A stretch of DNA of 64,000 bases from Halieaceae bacterium (GTDB lineage Bacteria > Pseudomonadota > Gammaproteobacteria > Pseudomonadales > Halieaceae), in the NCBI GenBank assembly GCA_902623175.1, contig CACNSR010000001.1, positions 1-64,000 of the forward strand, given 5' to 3'. The number at the start of each line of letters is the position of its first letter. Within the stretch, counting starts at the first letter, position 1. The notes beneath the pieces were generated by a model. The model made no database searches. It saw only the letters and a program-made list of their open reading frames with translations, and was not told where the DNA came from. Positions 57,376 to 64,000 of the stretch are shown here, in pieces. The translations under genes were made by a program, and so were the position numbers.

Positions 57376-57404
57376 ACCTTACTCTCACTCGATACCGGGG
57401 TCAA
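57376..57404 (-). promoter_or_regulatory. Promoter of the riboswitch-btuB unit
   Basis: On the minus strand TTGACC, 17-base spacer, TAAGGT. Predicted transcription start is at about 57369, exactly before the riboswitch P1 arm, which supports both calls. Confidence 0.6.
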
Positions 57405-57429
57405 TCGACGCCGGTGTTACCATTTGTCC

Positions 57430-57960
57430 ATGCTGCCTTACCATCACGACACGCCTCTTACCGCTGATCGCCGCGCCCGCGTTGCCGCGTTGCTCGGTCG
57501 AGAGCCCCGGGGGCTCCGCGCAATCCCGGTAGCGGATGAGCACGATGACCCGCTGGTCATACGTGTTGCCTCGGTGGTCGATGACAAGCCTTTCCCCACG
57601 CTTTACTGGTTGGTGGGGGCGGAGTTGTGTCTGCGGATTGATCGGCTCGAAGCCGCCGGTTGGATCGCGCGATTGCAGGAACGAGTGGATGCCTCGACCG
57701 CGCTACAGCAAGCCATGCGCGACGATCATGCTCGACACCGTGACGCCCGATCCCGCTTCTTATCTGACGCAGAGCGGCAGCTTCTGAGTGAAAAAGGGAT
57801 GCAAGCGGCGCTCGATGAGCGGGGGATTGGCGGCATCAGTGAACCGACCCGTATTCGCTGCTTGCATACCTGGTATGCCGCCCACTTGGTCACGCCCAAT
57901 ACGATTGGGCAGCTAGTAGACGAACTATTGGCAGAAGGTAAATACTTGGCCGCGGATTAA
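57430..57960 (+). CDS. DUF501 family protein
   Basis: 176 aa from ATG 57430; the longer track ORF runs antisense through the riboswitch. Matches the DUF501 pattern: LLGREPRGLRAIPV, a VIRVASVVDDKPFPTLYWL core, RLEAAGWIARLQ, and TRIRCLHTWYAAHLVTP near the C-terminus. Soluble, function unknown; found across many bacteria, often near enolase/ppx genes in actinobacteria. Divergent from btuB with a shared control region. Confidence 0.85.
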   Translation: MLPYHHDTPLTADRRARVAALLGREPRGLRAIPVADEHDDPLVIRVASVVDDKPFPTLYWLVGAELCLRIDRLEAAGWIARLQERVDASTALQQAMRDDHARHRDARSRFLSDAERQLLSEKGMQAALDERGIGGISEPTRIRCLHTWYAAHLVTPNTIGQLVDELLAEGKYLAAD

Positions 57961-58015
57961 CGGGCCGGCGATGGTATCCTTCGACGCTTGTTGATACTGG
58001 TTAGAGCGGTACTTG

Positions 58016-59077
58016 ATGATGTCTACCAACACTGACGACCTTCGCATCCAGAATCTGCGCGAGCTGGTCGTACCCGAGGCACTCATTGCACAGCTGCCGG
58101 CAGAAGGACCGCTGGCCGAGCACGTGAATGCGTCTCGCGGGGTGATTCAGTCGATTCTGGAGCACGCGGACGACCGGCTGATGGCCGTGGTGGGGCCTTG
58201 TTCGATCCATGACACGGACGCTGCCATGGACTATGCCGCGCGACTTAAAGCGCTGGCAGACGAGGTAGCAGAGGACATCTTTGTGGTGATGCGGGTGTAT
58301 TTCGAAAAACCCCGCACTACGGTTGGCTGGAAAGGCTTCATTAATGATCCTCACCTAGATAACTCTTTTGACGTCAACGAGGGCCTGCGCCGCGCGCGCC
58401 AGCTGCTGTTGGAAATCAATGGCGTGGGACTCCCCACTGCCACGGAGTATCTGGATCTGATTTCTCCGCAGTACATCGCCGATCTGATCAGCTGGGGCGC
58501 CATTGGTGCCCGCACGACCGAAAGCCAGAGCCATCGTGAGCTGGCGAGCGGCCTCTCTTGCCCCGTGGGATTTAAAAACGGCACGGGCGGGAACGTGCAG
58601 ATCGCGGTTGATGCCATCGGTGCCGCGCAGCACTCGCATAACTTCTTATCGGTCACCAAAGGCGGCCGGTCGGCGATTTTCGAGACGGCTGGTAACCCCT
58701 ATTGTCATCTCATTCTGCGCGGTGGACCGCAGCCCAACTACGACATGTTCTCGGTAGACGACGCCTGCGCCATGCTCGGCAAGGCCAAGCTGACTGAGAG
58801 TGTGATGATCGATGCTAGCCATGCCAACAGCCGCAAACAGCCTTCACGGCAGGTATCGGTGGCTGAGGATATCGCCACCCAGGTAGCGCGCGGTGATCCC
58901 AGGATTATCGGGCTGATGTTGGAGAGCTTTATCGAGGCCGGTCGGCAGGACGTGGTCGATAAAAACAACTTGTTTTACGGTCAGAGCATTACCGACCCAT
59001 GCATGGACTGGGCGCAGACGGTCTCCACCTTGCACGCCCTCGCCAGGGCGGTGCAGCAGCGAAGAAAAGCAGCCTAA
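58016..59077 (+). CDS. aroG: 3-deoxy-7-phosphoheptulonate synthase (DAHP synthase, class I)
   Basis: 353 aa enzyme joining PEP and erythrose-4-phosphate, first step of the shikimate pathway. VVGPCSIHDTDAAMDYA, GARTTESQSHRELASGL, CPVGFKNGTGGNVQIAVDA and DASHANSRKQ are the class I-alpha signatures. N-terminal TDDLRIQNLRELV is the regulatory extension of feedback-sensitive isozymes; which amino acid inhibits cannot be read, so the aroG symbol is tentative. TTG-ATG-ATG at the start leaves the first codon uncertain by 3-6 bases. Confidence 0.93.
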   Translation: MMSTNTDDLRIQNLRELVVPEALIAQLPAEGPLAEHVNASRGVIQSILEHADDRLMAVVGPCSIHDTDAAMDYAARLKALADEVAEDIFVVMRVYFEKPRTTVGWKGFINDPHLDNSFDVNEGLRRARQLLLEINGVGLPTATEYLDLISPQYIADLISWGAIGARTTESQSHRELASGLSCPVGFKNGTGGNVQIAVDAIGAAQHSHNFLSVTKGGRSAIFETAGNPYCHLILRGGPQPNYDMFSVDDACAMLGKAKLTESVMIDASHANSRKQPSRQVSVAEDIATQVARGDPRIIGLMLESFIEAGRQDVVDKNNLFYGQSITDPCMDWAQTVSTLHALARAVQQRRKAA

Positions 59078-59283
59078 GCTTATGTTCCGATAACCACTTA
59101 GAAACGTGCTGTGCAGAGTGACGCGATCCGGTTCGCTTCTCTGCTGCTGTGGACTGCCGGTGTGGTCGCGCAAGAGCCAAACGTTGCAGGACTGCCTGCC
59201 GCCAGTGAACTGGCCATAGCCCGGCTGTCAGAGCGAGTAGGTCTGTCTTATATTTTGGGTGGTATTTGGTCAGTCCGGGAATC

Positions 59284-59661
59284 TCAGTTCGGGCCTATCT
59301 GGCAGAAACACAGCTTGTTGCCGTCTGGATCGCGGACATAAGCGCCATAAAAAAATCCTGGCATGCGCTCGCCGGGAGGGCCGTCACAGGTGGCGCCCAG
59401 CTCAATCGCCTTTGCGTAAAGTGCGTCACAGTCCTCAGGACCGCCGGCGCGAATCGCCACCATGGTGCCATTGCCCGCGCTGGGTTCGCCCTCATCGTAG
59501 GGAATGCAGATACTCAGCATTGGCTGACTAACGTCATAGCCATATAGCGCAATGCGCTCGTTCCCTAAAACGTGCTCCGCGCCGATCACGCCCAGCAGGT
59601 TGCTATAAAAAATCTTTGCGGCGTCAAGGTCACTCACGCCGAGTGTGGTGTAGGCGATCAT
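59284..59661 (-). CDS. VOC (glyoxalase/bleomycin-resistance) family protein
   Basis: 125 aa, ATG with AGGAG six bases upstream. Paired beta-alpha-beta-beta-beta modules: MIAYTTLGVSDLDAAKIFYSN and the C-terminal GAYVRDPDGNKLCFC. Putative metal ligands of the fold (His/Gln/Glu) are not all present, so it may be a binding protein or a lyase of unknown substrate. No operon partner. Confidence 0.85.
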   Translation of the reverse strand: MIAYTTLGVSDLDAAKIFYSNLLGVIGAEHVLGNERIALYGYDVSQPMLSICIPYDEGEPSAGNGTMVAIRAGGPEDCDALYAKAIELGATCDGPPGERMPGFFYGAYVRDPDGNKLCFCQIGPN

Positions 59662-59840
59662 CGTATGCTCCTGCCAGAGGTATTGGATGGGGCTCTCATC
59701 TCCCTACATGAGAGATGGGAACCCTACAAAACATAGCGCTAGATGGTAGCGACTAAGCGGCAGGATGACCAGATTTCGGGGTTTTTGTGTCACCTAAAGA
59801 GCGCGTATTCTGTTCGCTGGATCCGCAGGCGACGAAATCC

Positions 59841-61562
59841 ATGGAGTCATTGCTGATTGCCCTGATTGTGGCGGCCCTGATTATGGCCTTGATCTTCAGC
59901 CGTCTCTCTCCCGCGCTCTTGTTCACAGTGGCGATGGCCGCCTGTGTGCTGGTGGGGACGATCGACATGCAGGCGGTGATGGGCAAAGCTACCAACGAAG
60001 GGCTGGTAACGCTCCTGCTTTTGCTGATGGTGTCGGTGGGACTCGAGCGCTTGCCATGGCTACTGGCCATTTCCAACCGCGCGGTTAGAGGCTCTCTCCA
60101 TAGTACCCTGCTCAGCCTCTCCGGCATGACGATGCTGTTCTCGGCTTTTGTGAACAACACGGCGGTGGTCGCGACCCTAGCCGGCACGCTGCGCAAGAAC
60201 CCCCATCACGCCGCCAGCCAAATCCTATTGCCGATTTCCTATGCTGCCATCCTCGGTGGCACGTTGACCCTGATCGGGACATCGACCAATCTGATCGTAA
60301 GCAGTTTTCTCGAAGACGTGACGGGTGAGGGGATTCCTTTCTTTGCGTTTCTGCCGGTTGCCCTGCCGGCGGCGCTGGCGGGGCTGGTCGCGATGCTGGT
60401 GATGGCGAGGGTGTTGCCCACGGCAGACCGGGACGGTGCGCCGGTCAACGAGTTCCTGGTAGAAATGGTGGTGGCGGATGATTCCCGAATGATTGGCAAA
60501 TCGGTCAAAGACAACGGACTTCGTGACTTGGGAGAGTTGTTTTTGGTGGAGATCGCACGTCAAGGGCGGTTGCTCACCCCGGTATCACCCGGTCAGCAGC
60601 TGGAAGCGGGTGACCGCCTGATTTTCTCGGGTGATGTTTCCAAGGTGGGCATTCTCGAGCGCTTTCATGGACTGCGCTCCTTTGCCATCGATGAGGGGCT
60701 GCTCGGTACTAATCTGACCGAGGTCGTGCTGTTGCCGGGCTCGGCGGTGATCGGGCGCTCGATCAAAGAAAGCGAGTTTCGCTCCCGCTTTGATGCCGCG
60801 GTGGTGGGCGTGCACCGCGACGGTGAGCGCCTGTCGGGGCAGTTGGGCAACATTGTGCTCCGCGCCGGTGATTCCCTAATGCTGGCCGTAGGGCCAGACT
60901 TTCAGAAGCGCAGTAACCTGACCCGCAATTTCCTGATCGTTGACAGCAGTGTTGCCAGTCACAGCCTCTCGAGCGGCAAGAGCCTGACAGTCGCCGCGGC
61001 CATGTTTGCCGCCGTGACCGTCTCAGTCATGGGCTGGGTACCCCTCGCGACTGGCCTGATGTTCTTACTGTTATTGATGCTATGGATGAAGCTGTTCAGC
61101 ACCGCGGAGTTGCGGCGCCGCTTCCCCTTCGAGATATGGCTGATTGTGTCGTCCGCGCTTGCCATCAGTCAGGCGTTCATGGATTCCGGCCTAATGGGGC
61201 TAGCGATGACCTCCCTCGGCCCCCTGATCGGCAGCGTGCCGCCTTTTGCCATGTTGATATTGGTCTATGTCCTGACGCTGGCGATGACCGAGCTGATTAC
61301 CAATAATGCCGCCGCGGCGCTAATGTTCCCTCTGGGGTACACGCTAGCGCTCACGGCTGGACTCGATCCCATGGCATTTGTCATGGCGGTGGCGCTCGGA
61401 GGGAGCGCTTCATTTCTTACACCTTATGGCTACACCACTAATCTGATGGTGCAGAACCTTGGTGGTTACACCCGCGCAGATTACCTGCGCTTTGGTTGGC
61501 TGGTGTCGCTGTCTTACTCGATCGTCGTGTTGGCGCTGTTGCCTCGGGTGTTTCCCTTCTGA
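59841..61562 (+). CDS. SLC13/DASS-type sodium-coupled anion transporter with two TrkA-C domains
   Basis: 573 aa from ATG 59841; a GTG at 59787 would add a non-hydrophobic lead. Membrane halves hold the paired Ser-Asn-Thr-type motifs of the family: TLIGTSTNLIVSSF in the first and ITNNAAAALMFPLGY in the second. Between them, about residues 210-380, lie two RCK_C/TrkA-C-like regulatory domains (VVADDSRMIGKSV, VVLLPGSAVIGRSI). Transporters of this layout carry sulphate, citrate or dicarboxylates; the ligand here is unknown. Confidence 0.9.
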   Translation: MESLLIALIVAALIMALIFSRLSPALLFTVAMAACVLVGTIDMQAVMGKATNEGLVTLLLLLMVSVGLERLPWLLAISNRAVRGSLHSTLLSLSGMTMLFSAFVNNTAVVATLAGTLRKNPHHAASQILLPISYAAILGGTLTLIGTSTNLIVSSFLEDVTGEGIPFFAFLPVALPAALAGLVAMLVMARVLPTADRDGAPVNEFLVEMVVADDSRMIGKSVKDNGLRDLGELFLVEIARQGRLLTPVSPGQQLEAGDRLIFSGDVSKVGILERFHGLRSFAIDEGLLGTNLTEVVLLPGSAVIGRSIKESEFRSRFDAAVVGVHRDGERLSGQLGNIVLRAGDSLMLAVGPDFQKRSNLTRNFLIVDSSVASHSLSSGKSLTVAAAMFAAVTVSVMGWVPLATGLMFLLLLMLWMKLFSTAELRRRFPFEIWLIVSSALAISQAFMDSGLMGLAMTSLGPLIGSVPPFAMLILVYVLTLAMTELITNNAAAALMFPLGYTLALTAGLDPMAFVMAVALGGSASFLTPYGYTTNLMVQNLGGYTRADYLRFGWLVSLSYSIVVLALLPRVFPF

Positions 61563-61702
61563 TGTTCTGGCTCGCCTGAAGCGTCAGGACTTCTCCAAGC
61601 CTCTGCCACGCTTGACGCTCTGTTGAGCCCCAAGTAGTCAGACAGGTGACCCGTTTGCGGCGTGGGCTAAATCACTGATAATTGGGGCAGGATGAGGTGG
61701 GC

Positions 61703-62614
61703 ATGCTGAAGATTAACGACTATCTGACCCCCGCAGAGCGCGAGCAGGTGTTGAGCCGAAGCGATCTCTGGGCGTTGTGGCTGGTGCTCTCCACCTGGGC
61801 GCTGACGTTGGCGCTGCTGTGGCTGGCGGGTGCATTTCCAAATCCGATAACAATCCTGTTGGTTTGGGCACTGTTAGCGGGGCGCCAACTGGGCTTGTCG
61901 GTGCTTATGCACGAGGCGGGTCATAACACGCTGTTCGCCAGCCGCGCACTGAATCAGGGAGTTGGGCAGTGGTTGTGTGCCCTGCCAACGCTCAATGACC
62001 TCACTGCCTATGCCACCGGGCATCTCGACCACCACCGGCTGGCTGGGACGCCTGATGACCCCGATCTGCCCAATTACCAAGCTTACCCGGTAGACGGCAC
62101 AAGCTTTCAGCGCAAGGTGGTGCGCGACCTTACAGGACAGACGGGTTTTAAATTGCTTGCCGGCATTTTGCGCGGCGGGTTGGTCCACTTTGGTGGCCGC
62201 AGTTCGGATGGCCAGTCCCTGTTACTCAAACAGGTGGGAGTGCAGGCGGCGCTGGCCGCCATCTTGATGCTGCTGGGTATTGGCTGGACCTGGTGGCTCT
62301 GGTTTGCCAGCCTGATGACGTCTTACATGGTGGTGGCGCGACTGCGACAAATCGCTGAGCACGCAGCAGTGCCTGATGCGGATAACCCCGACCCCCGTTA
62401 TAACACCCGCACGGTTGAAGCGCCGGTGTGGCAGCGTTTCCTCATGGCCCCGCACTTCGTCAACTACCACCTCGAGCATCACTTGCTACCCGGCGTGCCC
62501 TGTTACCGCTTGCCTGGCTTCCGCGCCTTGCTAAAGGAAAAAGGTCTGCTCGACGAGGTGCCCAGCTTCAACGGCTACCAACAGGTATTGCGCCACGTGG
62601 TGCAGTGGGGGTGA
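61703..62614 (+). CDS. Membrane fatty acid desaturase
   Basis: 303 aa from ATG 61703 (GAGGTGGG upstream). Three His boxes of membrane desaturases: HEAGH, HLDHHR and NYHLEHH, with four membrane spans around them. The short first box (HxxxH) and the HxxHH boxes fit acyl-lipid desaturases or carotenoid-type hydroxylases/ketolases; exact substrate unknown. Stop overlaps the GTG of the AGCS gene (GTGA), so the two are coupled. Confidence 0.88.
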   Translation: MLKINDYLTPAEREQVLSRSDLWALWLVLSTWALTLALLWLAGAFPNPITILLVWALLAGRQLGLSVLMHEAGHNTLFASRALNQGVGQWLCALPTLNDLTAYATGHLDHHRLAGTPDDPDLPNYQAYPVDGTSFQRKVVRDLTGQTGFKLLAGILRGGLVHFGGRSSDGQSLLLKQVGVQAALAAILMLLGIGWTWWLWFASLMTSYMVVARLRQIAEHAAVPDADNPDPRYNTRTVEAPVWQRFLMAPHFVNYHLEHHLLPGVPCYRLPGFRALLKEKGLLDEVPSFNGYQQVLRHVVQWG

Positions 62615-64000
62615 GCCTGTCTCCAGACCAGTGGGTGGAAGCGCACCTCGGCCCCATCGCAGAAGCGCTGTCTTCTATCGTCTTCTACACAGTGCCGATT
62701 GCGGGTGCCGACGTGCCGCTCATTGTTACGTGGACGGCAGCGGCCGGTCTCTTCTTCACTTTCTATCTGCGAGTCATTAATGTTCGGGCGCTGGGGCTTG
62801 CGATCCGTCATGCCCGCGGCGATTTCGCGGACCCTGATGCCCGAGGTGAGATCAGTCATTTCAAGGCGGTTGCCACGGCGGTGTCTGGCACGGTCGGTGT
62901 GGGCAACATTGGCGGAGTGGCGGTGGCGATCTCCCTTGGTGGTCCAGGCGCGGCCTTTTGGTTGTTTATCGCCGGGCTTTTATCGATGTCAACCAAGCTG
63001 GTGGAGTGCACGCTGGGCGTCAAGTATCGGCGCTACAACGCCGACGGTTCGGTATCCGGTGGCCCGATGTTTTATATGGAGGCCTACTTTCGGGAGCGGG
63101 GCTGGCCAGGCATAGGCAAGGGCTTTGGCACCTTCTACGCGCTGGCTCTGGTGATTGGCTGTCTGGGCATCGGCAATATGTTTCAGTCCAATCAGGCCTT
63201 TGCGCAGTTCGTGGTGATTACCGGCGGCGAAACCTCTTTTTTTGCTGATCGAGGCTGGCTATTCGGGCTGGCGTTGGCGGCGGTGATTGCTGCGGTGATC
63301 ATCGGTGGCATTCGCTCGATTGCGCGCGTGGCGGCGGTGCTGGTGCCGGTGATGGGTTTGATTTACGTCATCGCCGCATTGGTGGTGATTGGCCTCAGCG
63401 CGGAGCACCTGCCCGCGGCGCTGGCTTTGGTTGTCTCGGAGGCCTTTACCGGACAGGCGGCATCTGGCGGCATTTTGGGTGCGATGGTGATTGGCTTTCA
63501 GCGGGCGCTATTTTCAAATGAGGCGGGTATCGGTTCAGCGTCGATCGCGCACTCTGCGGTCAAGACCGAGCAGCCCGCCTCTGAGGGCATCACGGCGCTG
63601 TTGGAGCCTTTCATCGACACCGTGATTGTTTGTTCACTCAGTTCACTGGTGCTGCTCACAACGGCTATTCCCCAGGGCCTGTTAGGGTCGGGGCTCGCAG
63701 GCATTGAACTTACCTCGGCGGCGTTTGCTTGGCACTATGCCTGGGCGCCCTATGTCATCGCTGTGGCAGCACTTTTGTTCGCGTTCTCGAGTGCTCTGGC
63801 CTGGTCCTATTATGGCCTCAAAGGCTGGACCTATCTGCTGGGTGAGGGGAAAGTCAAGAGCGTCGTCTTCCAGATGATCTTTTGCACCTTTATTGCTTTG
63901 GGCTGTATGTTGGAGCTGCGCGCGGTGCTCGACTTCTCTGACGCGATGACCTTCCTCATCGCGCTGCCTAACGTGTTCATGCTGTACCTGTTCGCGCCTT
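62611..64000 (+). CDS. AGCS family sodium:alanine/glycine symporter, 3' partial
   Basis: Not on the ORF track because no stop occurs before the right edge. From GTG 62611 the frame is open for 463 codons and gives MSLSPDQWVEAHLGPIAEAL, VSGTVGVGNIGGVAVAISLG, GGPMFYMEAYFRERG, LFSNEAGIGSASIAHSAVKT and ALAWSYYGLKGWTYLLG, all AGCS hallmarks. Imports small neutral amino acids with Na+. Overlaps the desaturase stop by four bases. Only the last few dozen residues should be missing. Confidence 0.93.
   Translation, partial: MSLSPDQWVEAHLGPIAEALSSIVFYTVPIAGADVPLIVTWTAAAGLFFTFYLRVINVRALGLAIRHARGDFADPDARGEISHFKAVATAVSGTVGVGNIGGVAVAISLGGPGAAFWLFIAGLLSMSTKLVECTLGVKYRRYNADGSVSGGPMFYMEAYFRERGWPGIGKGFGTFYALALVIGCLGIGNMFQSNQAFAQFVVITGGETSFFADRGWLFGLALAAVIAAVIIGGIRSIARVAAVLVPVMGLIYVIAALVVIGLSAEHLPAALALVVSEAFTGQAASGGILGAMVIGFQRALFSNEAGIGSASIAHSAVKTEQPASEGITALLEPFIDTVIVCSLSSLVLLTTAIPQGLLGSGLAGIELTSAAFAWHYAWAPYVIAVAALLFAFSSALAWSYYGLKGWTYLLGEGKVKSVVFQMIFCTFIALGCMLELRAVLDFSDAMTFLIALPNVFMLYLFAP

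Noticed and set aside
57184-57429. N-terminal extension of the DUF501 ORF
   Set aside because: It runs antisense through the btuB promoter and riboswitch; the family core begins after ATG 57430.
59111-59341. 76-aa plus-strand ORF with a signal-peptide-like start after aroG
   Set aside because: It overlaps the VOC gene, has no ribosome site or homology I can see, and its second half is antisense to VOC coding sequence.
1-64000. tRNA/rRNA genes, CRISPR arrays, insertion sequences, attachment sites, replication origin
   Set aside because: No cloverleaf-like conserved blocks, rRNA sequence, spaced repeats, transposase or integrase sequences were seen on either strand.

Overview
The window reads as a chromosome segment of a marine gammaproteobacterium, most likely of the OM60/NOR5 clade (Halieaceae or a relative). 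Three things point there. The housekeeping synteny is gammaproteobacterial: tadA/mltF/purL, secDF, suhB/trmJ/iscRSUA-hscBA-fdx, and ndk-rlmN-(pilF)-ispG-hisS-yfgM-bamB-der. Acyl-CoA, isoprenoid and P450 enzymes are abundant. There is also an aerobic bacteriochlorophyll-pathway cyclase gene (acsF) beside a BLUF blue-light receptor gene, which suggests an aerobic anoxygenic phototroph or a descendant of one. I see no rRNA, tRNA, CRISPR array, insertion sequence or prophage.

Layout. 1-3.7 kb: 3' part of a large secreted multidomain subtilase, visibly richer in A+T than the rest. 3.8-10.3 kb: oxidative accessory genes (P450, ABM-like protein, divergent P450 / carotenoid oxygenase, sterol-desaturase-like hydroxylase, XdhC). 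10.6-14.0 kb: thiolase plus FadB-like beta-oxidation pair. 14.2-18.5 kb: ThDP-dependent decarboxylase-like enzyme, then a membrane-anchored cytochrome c translationally coupled to a penicillin/AHL-acylase-like Ntn hydrolase. 18.6-21.0 kb: thioesterase, a hypothetical protein, isovaleryl-CoA dehydrogenase. 21.2-23.4 kb: small membrane protein, BLUF receptor and acsF, the last two divergent around a short palindrome. 23.6-25.6 kb: crotonase, AlkA-like glycosylase, tadA. 25.7-34.1 kb: mltF, purL, secD, secF. 34.1-41.1 kb: suhB, trmJ and the complete isc operon, with an IscR-type operator and a promoter so close to the iscR start that the mRNA may be leaderless. 41.1-49.0 kb: ndk-rlmN-ispG-hisS-yfgM-bamB-der; the pilF/pilW slot holds a decayed remnant and rodZ is absent. 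49.0-52.5 kb: purEK divergent from isocitrate lyase, which ends in a strong terminator. 52.5-57.4 kb: HxlR regulator with a class II aldolase, and, on the other strand, a cobalamin riboswitch controlling btuB, cobO and an uncharacterised six-helix membrane protein. 57.4-64.0 kb: DUF501 protein, DAHP synthase, VOC protein, SLC13-type transporter, fatty-acid desaturase, and an AGCS sodium:amino-acid symporter that runs off the right edge and is missing from the ORF track.

How it fits together: the central third is ordinary translation, Fe-S, envelope and purine housekeeping. The accessory parts centre on oxygen-dependent lipid/isoprenoid chemistry, light sensing, bacteriochlorophyll synthesis and vitamin B12 capture. 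The most promising less-described elements are the divergent BLUF/acsF unit and the riboswitch-controlled membrane protein downstream of btuB-cobO. All calls come from reading the sequence and from remembered family features; no database search was run.
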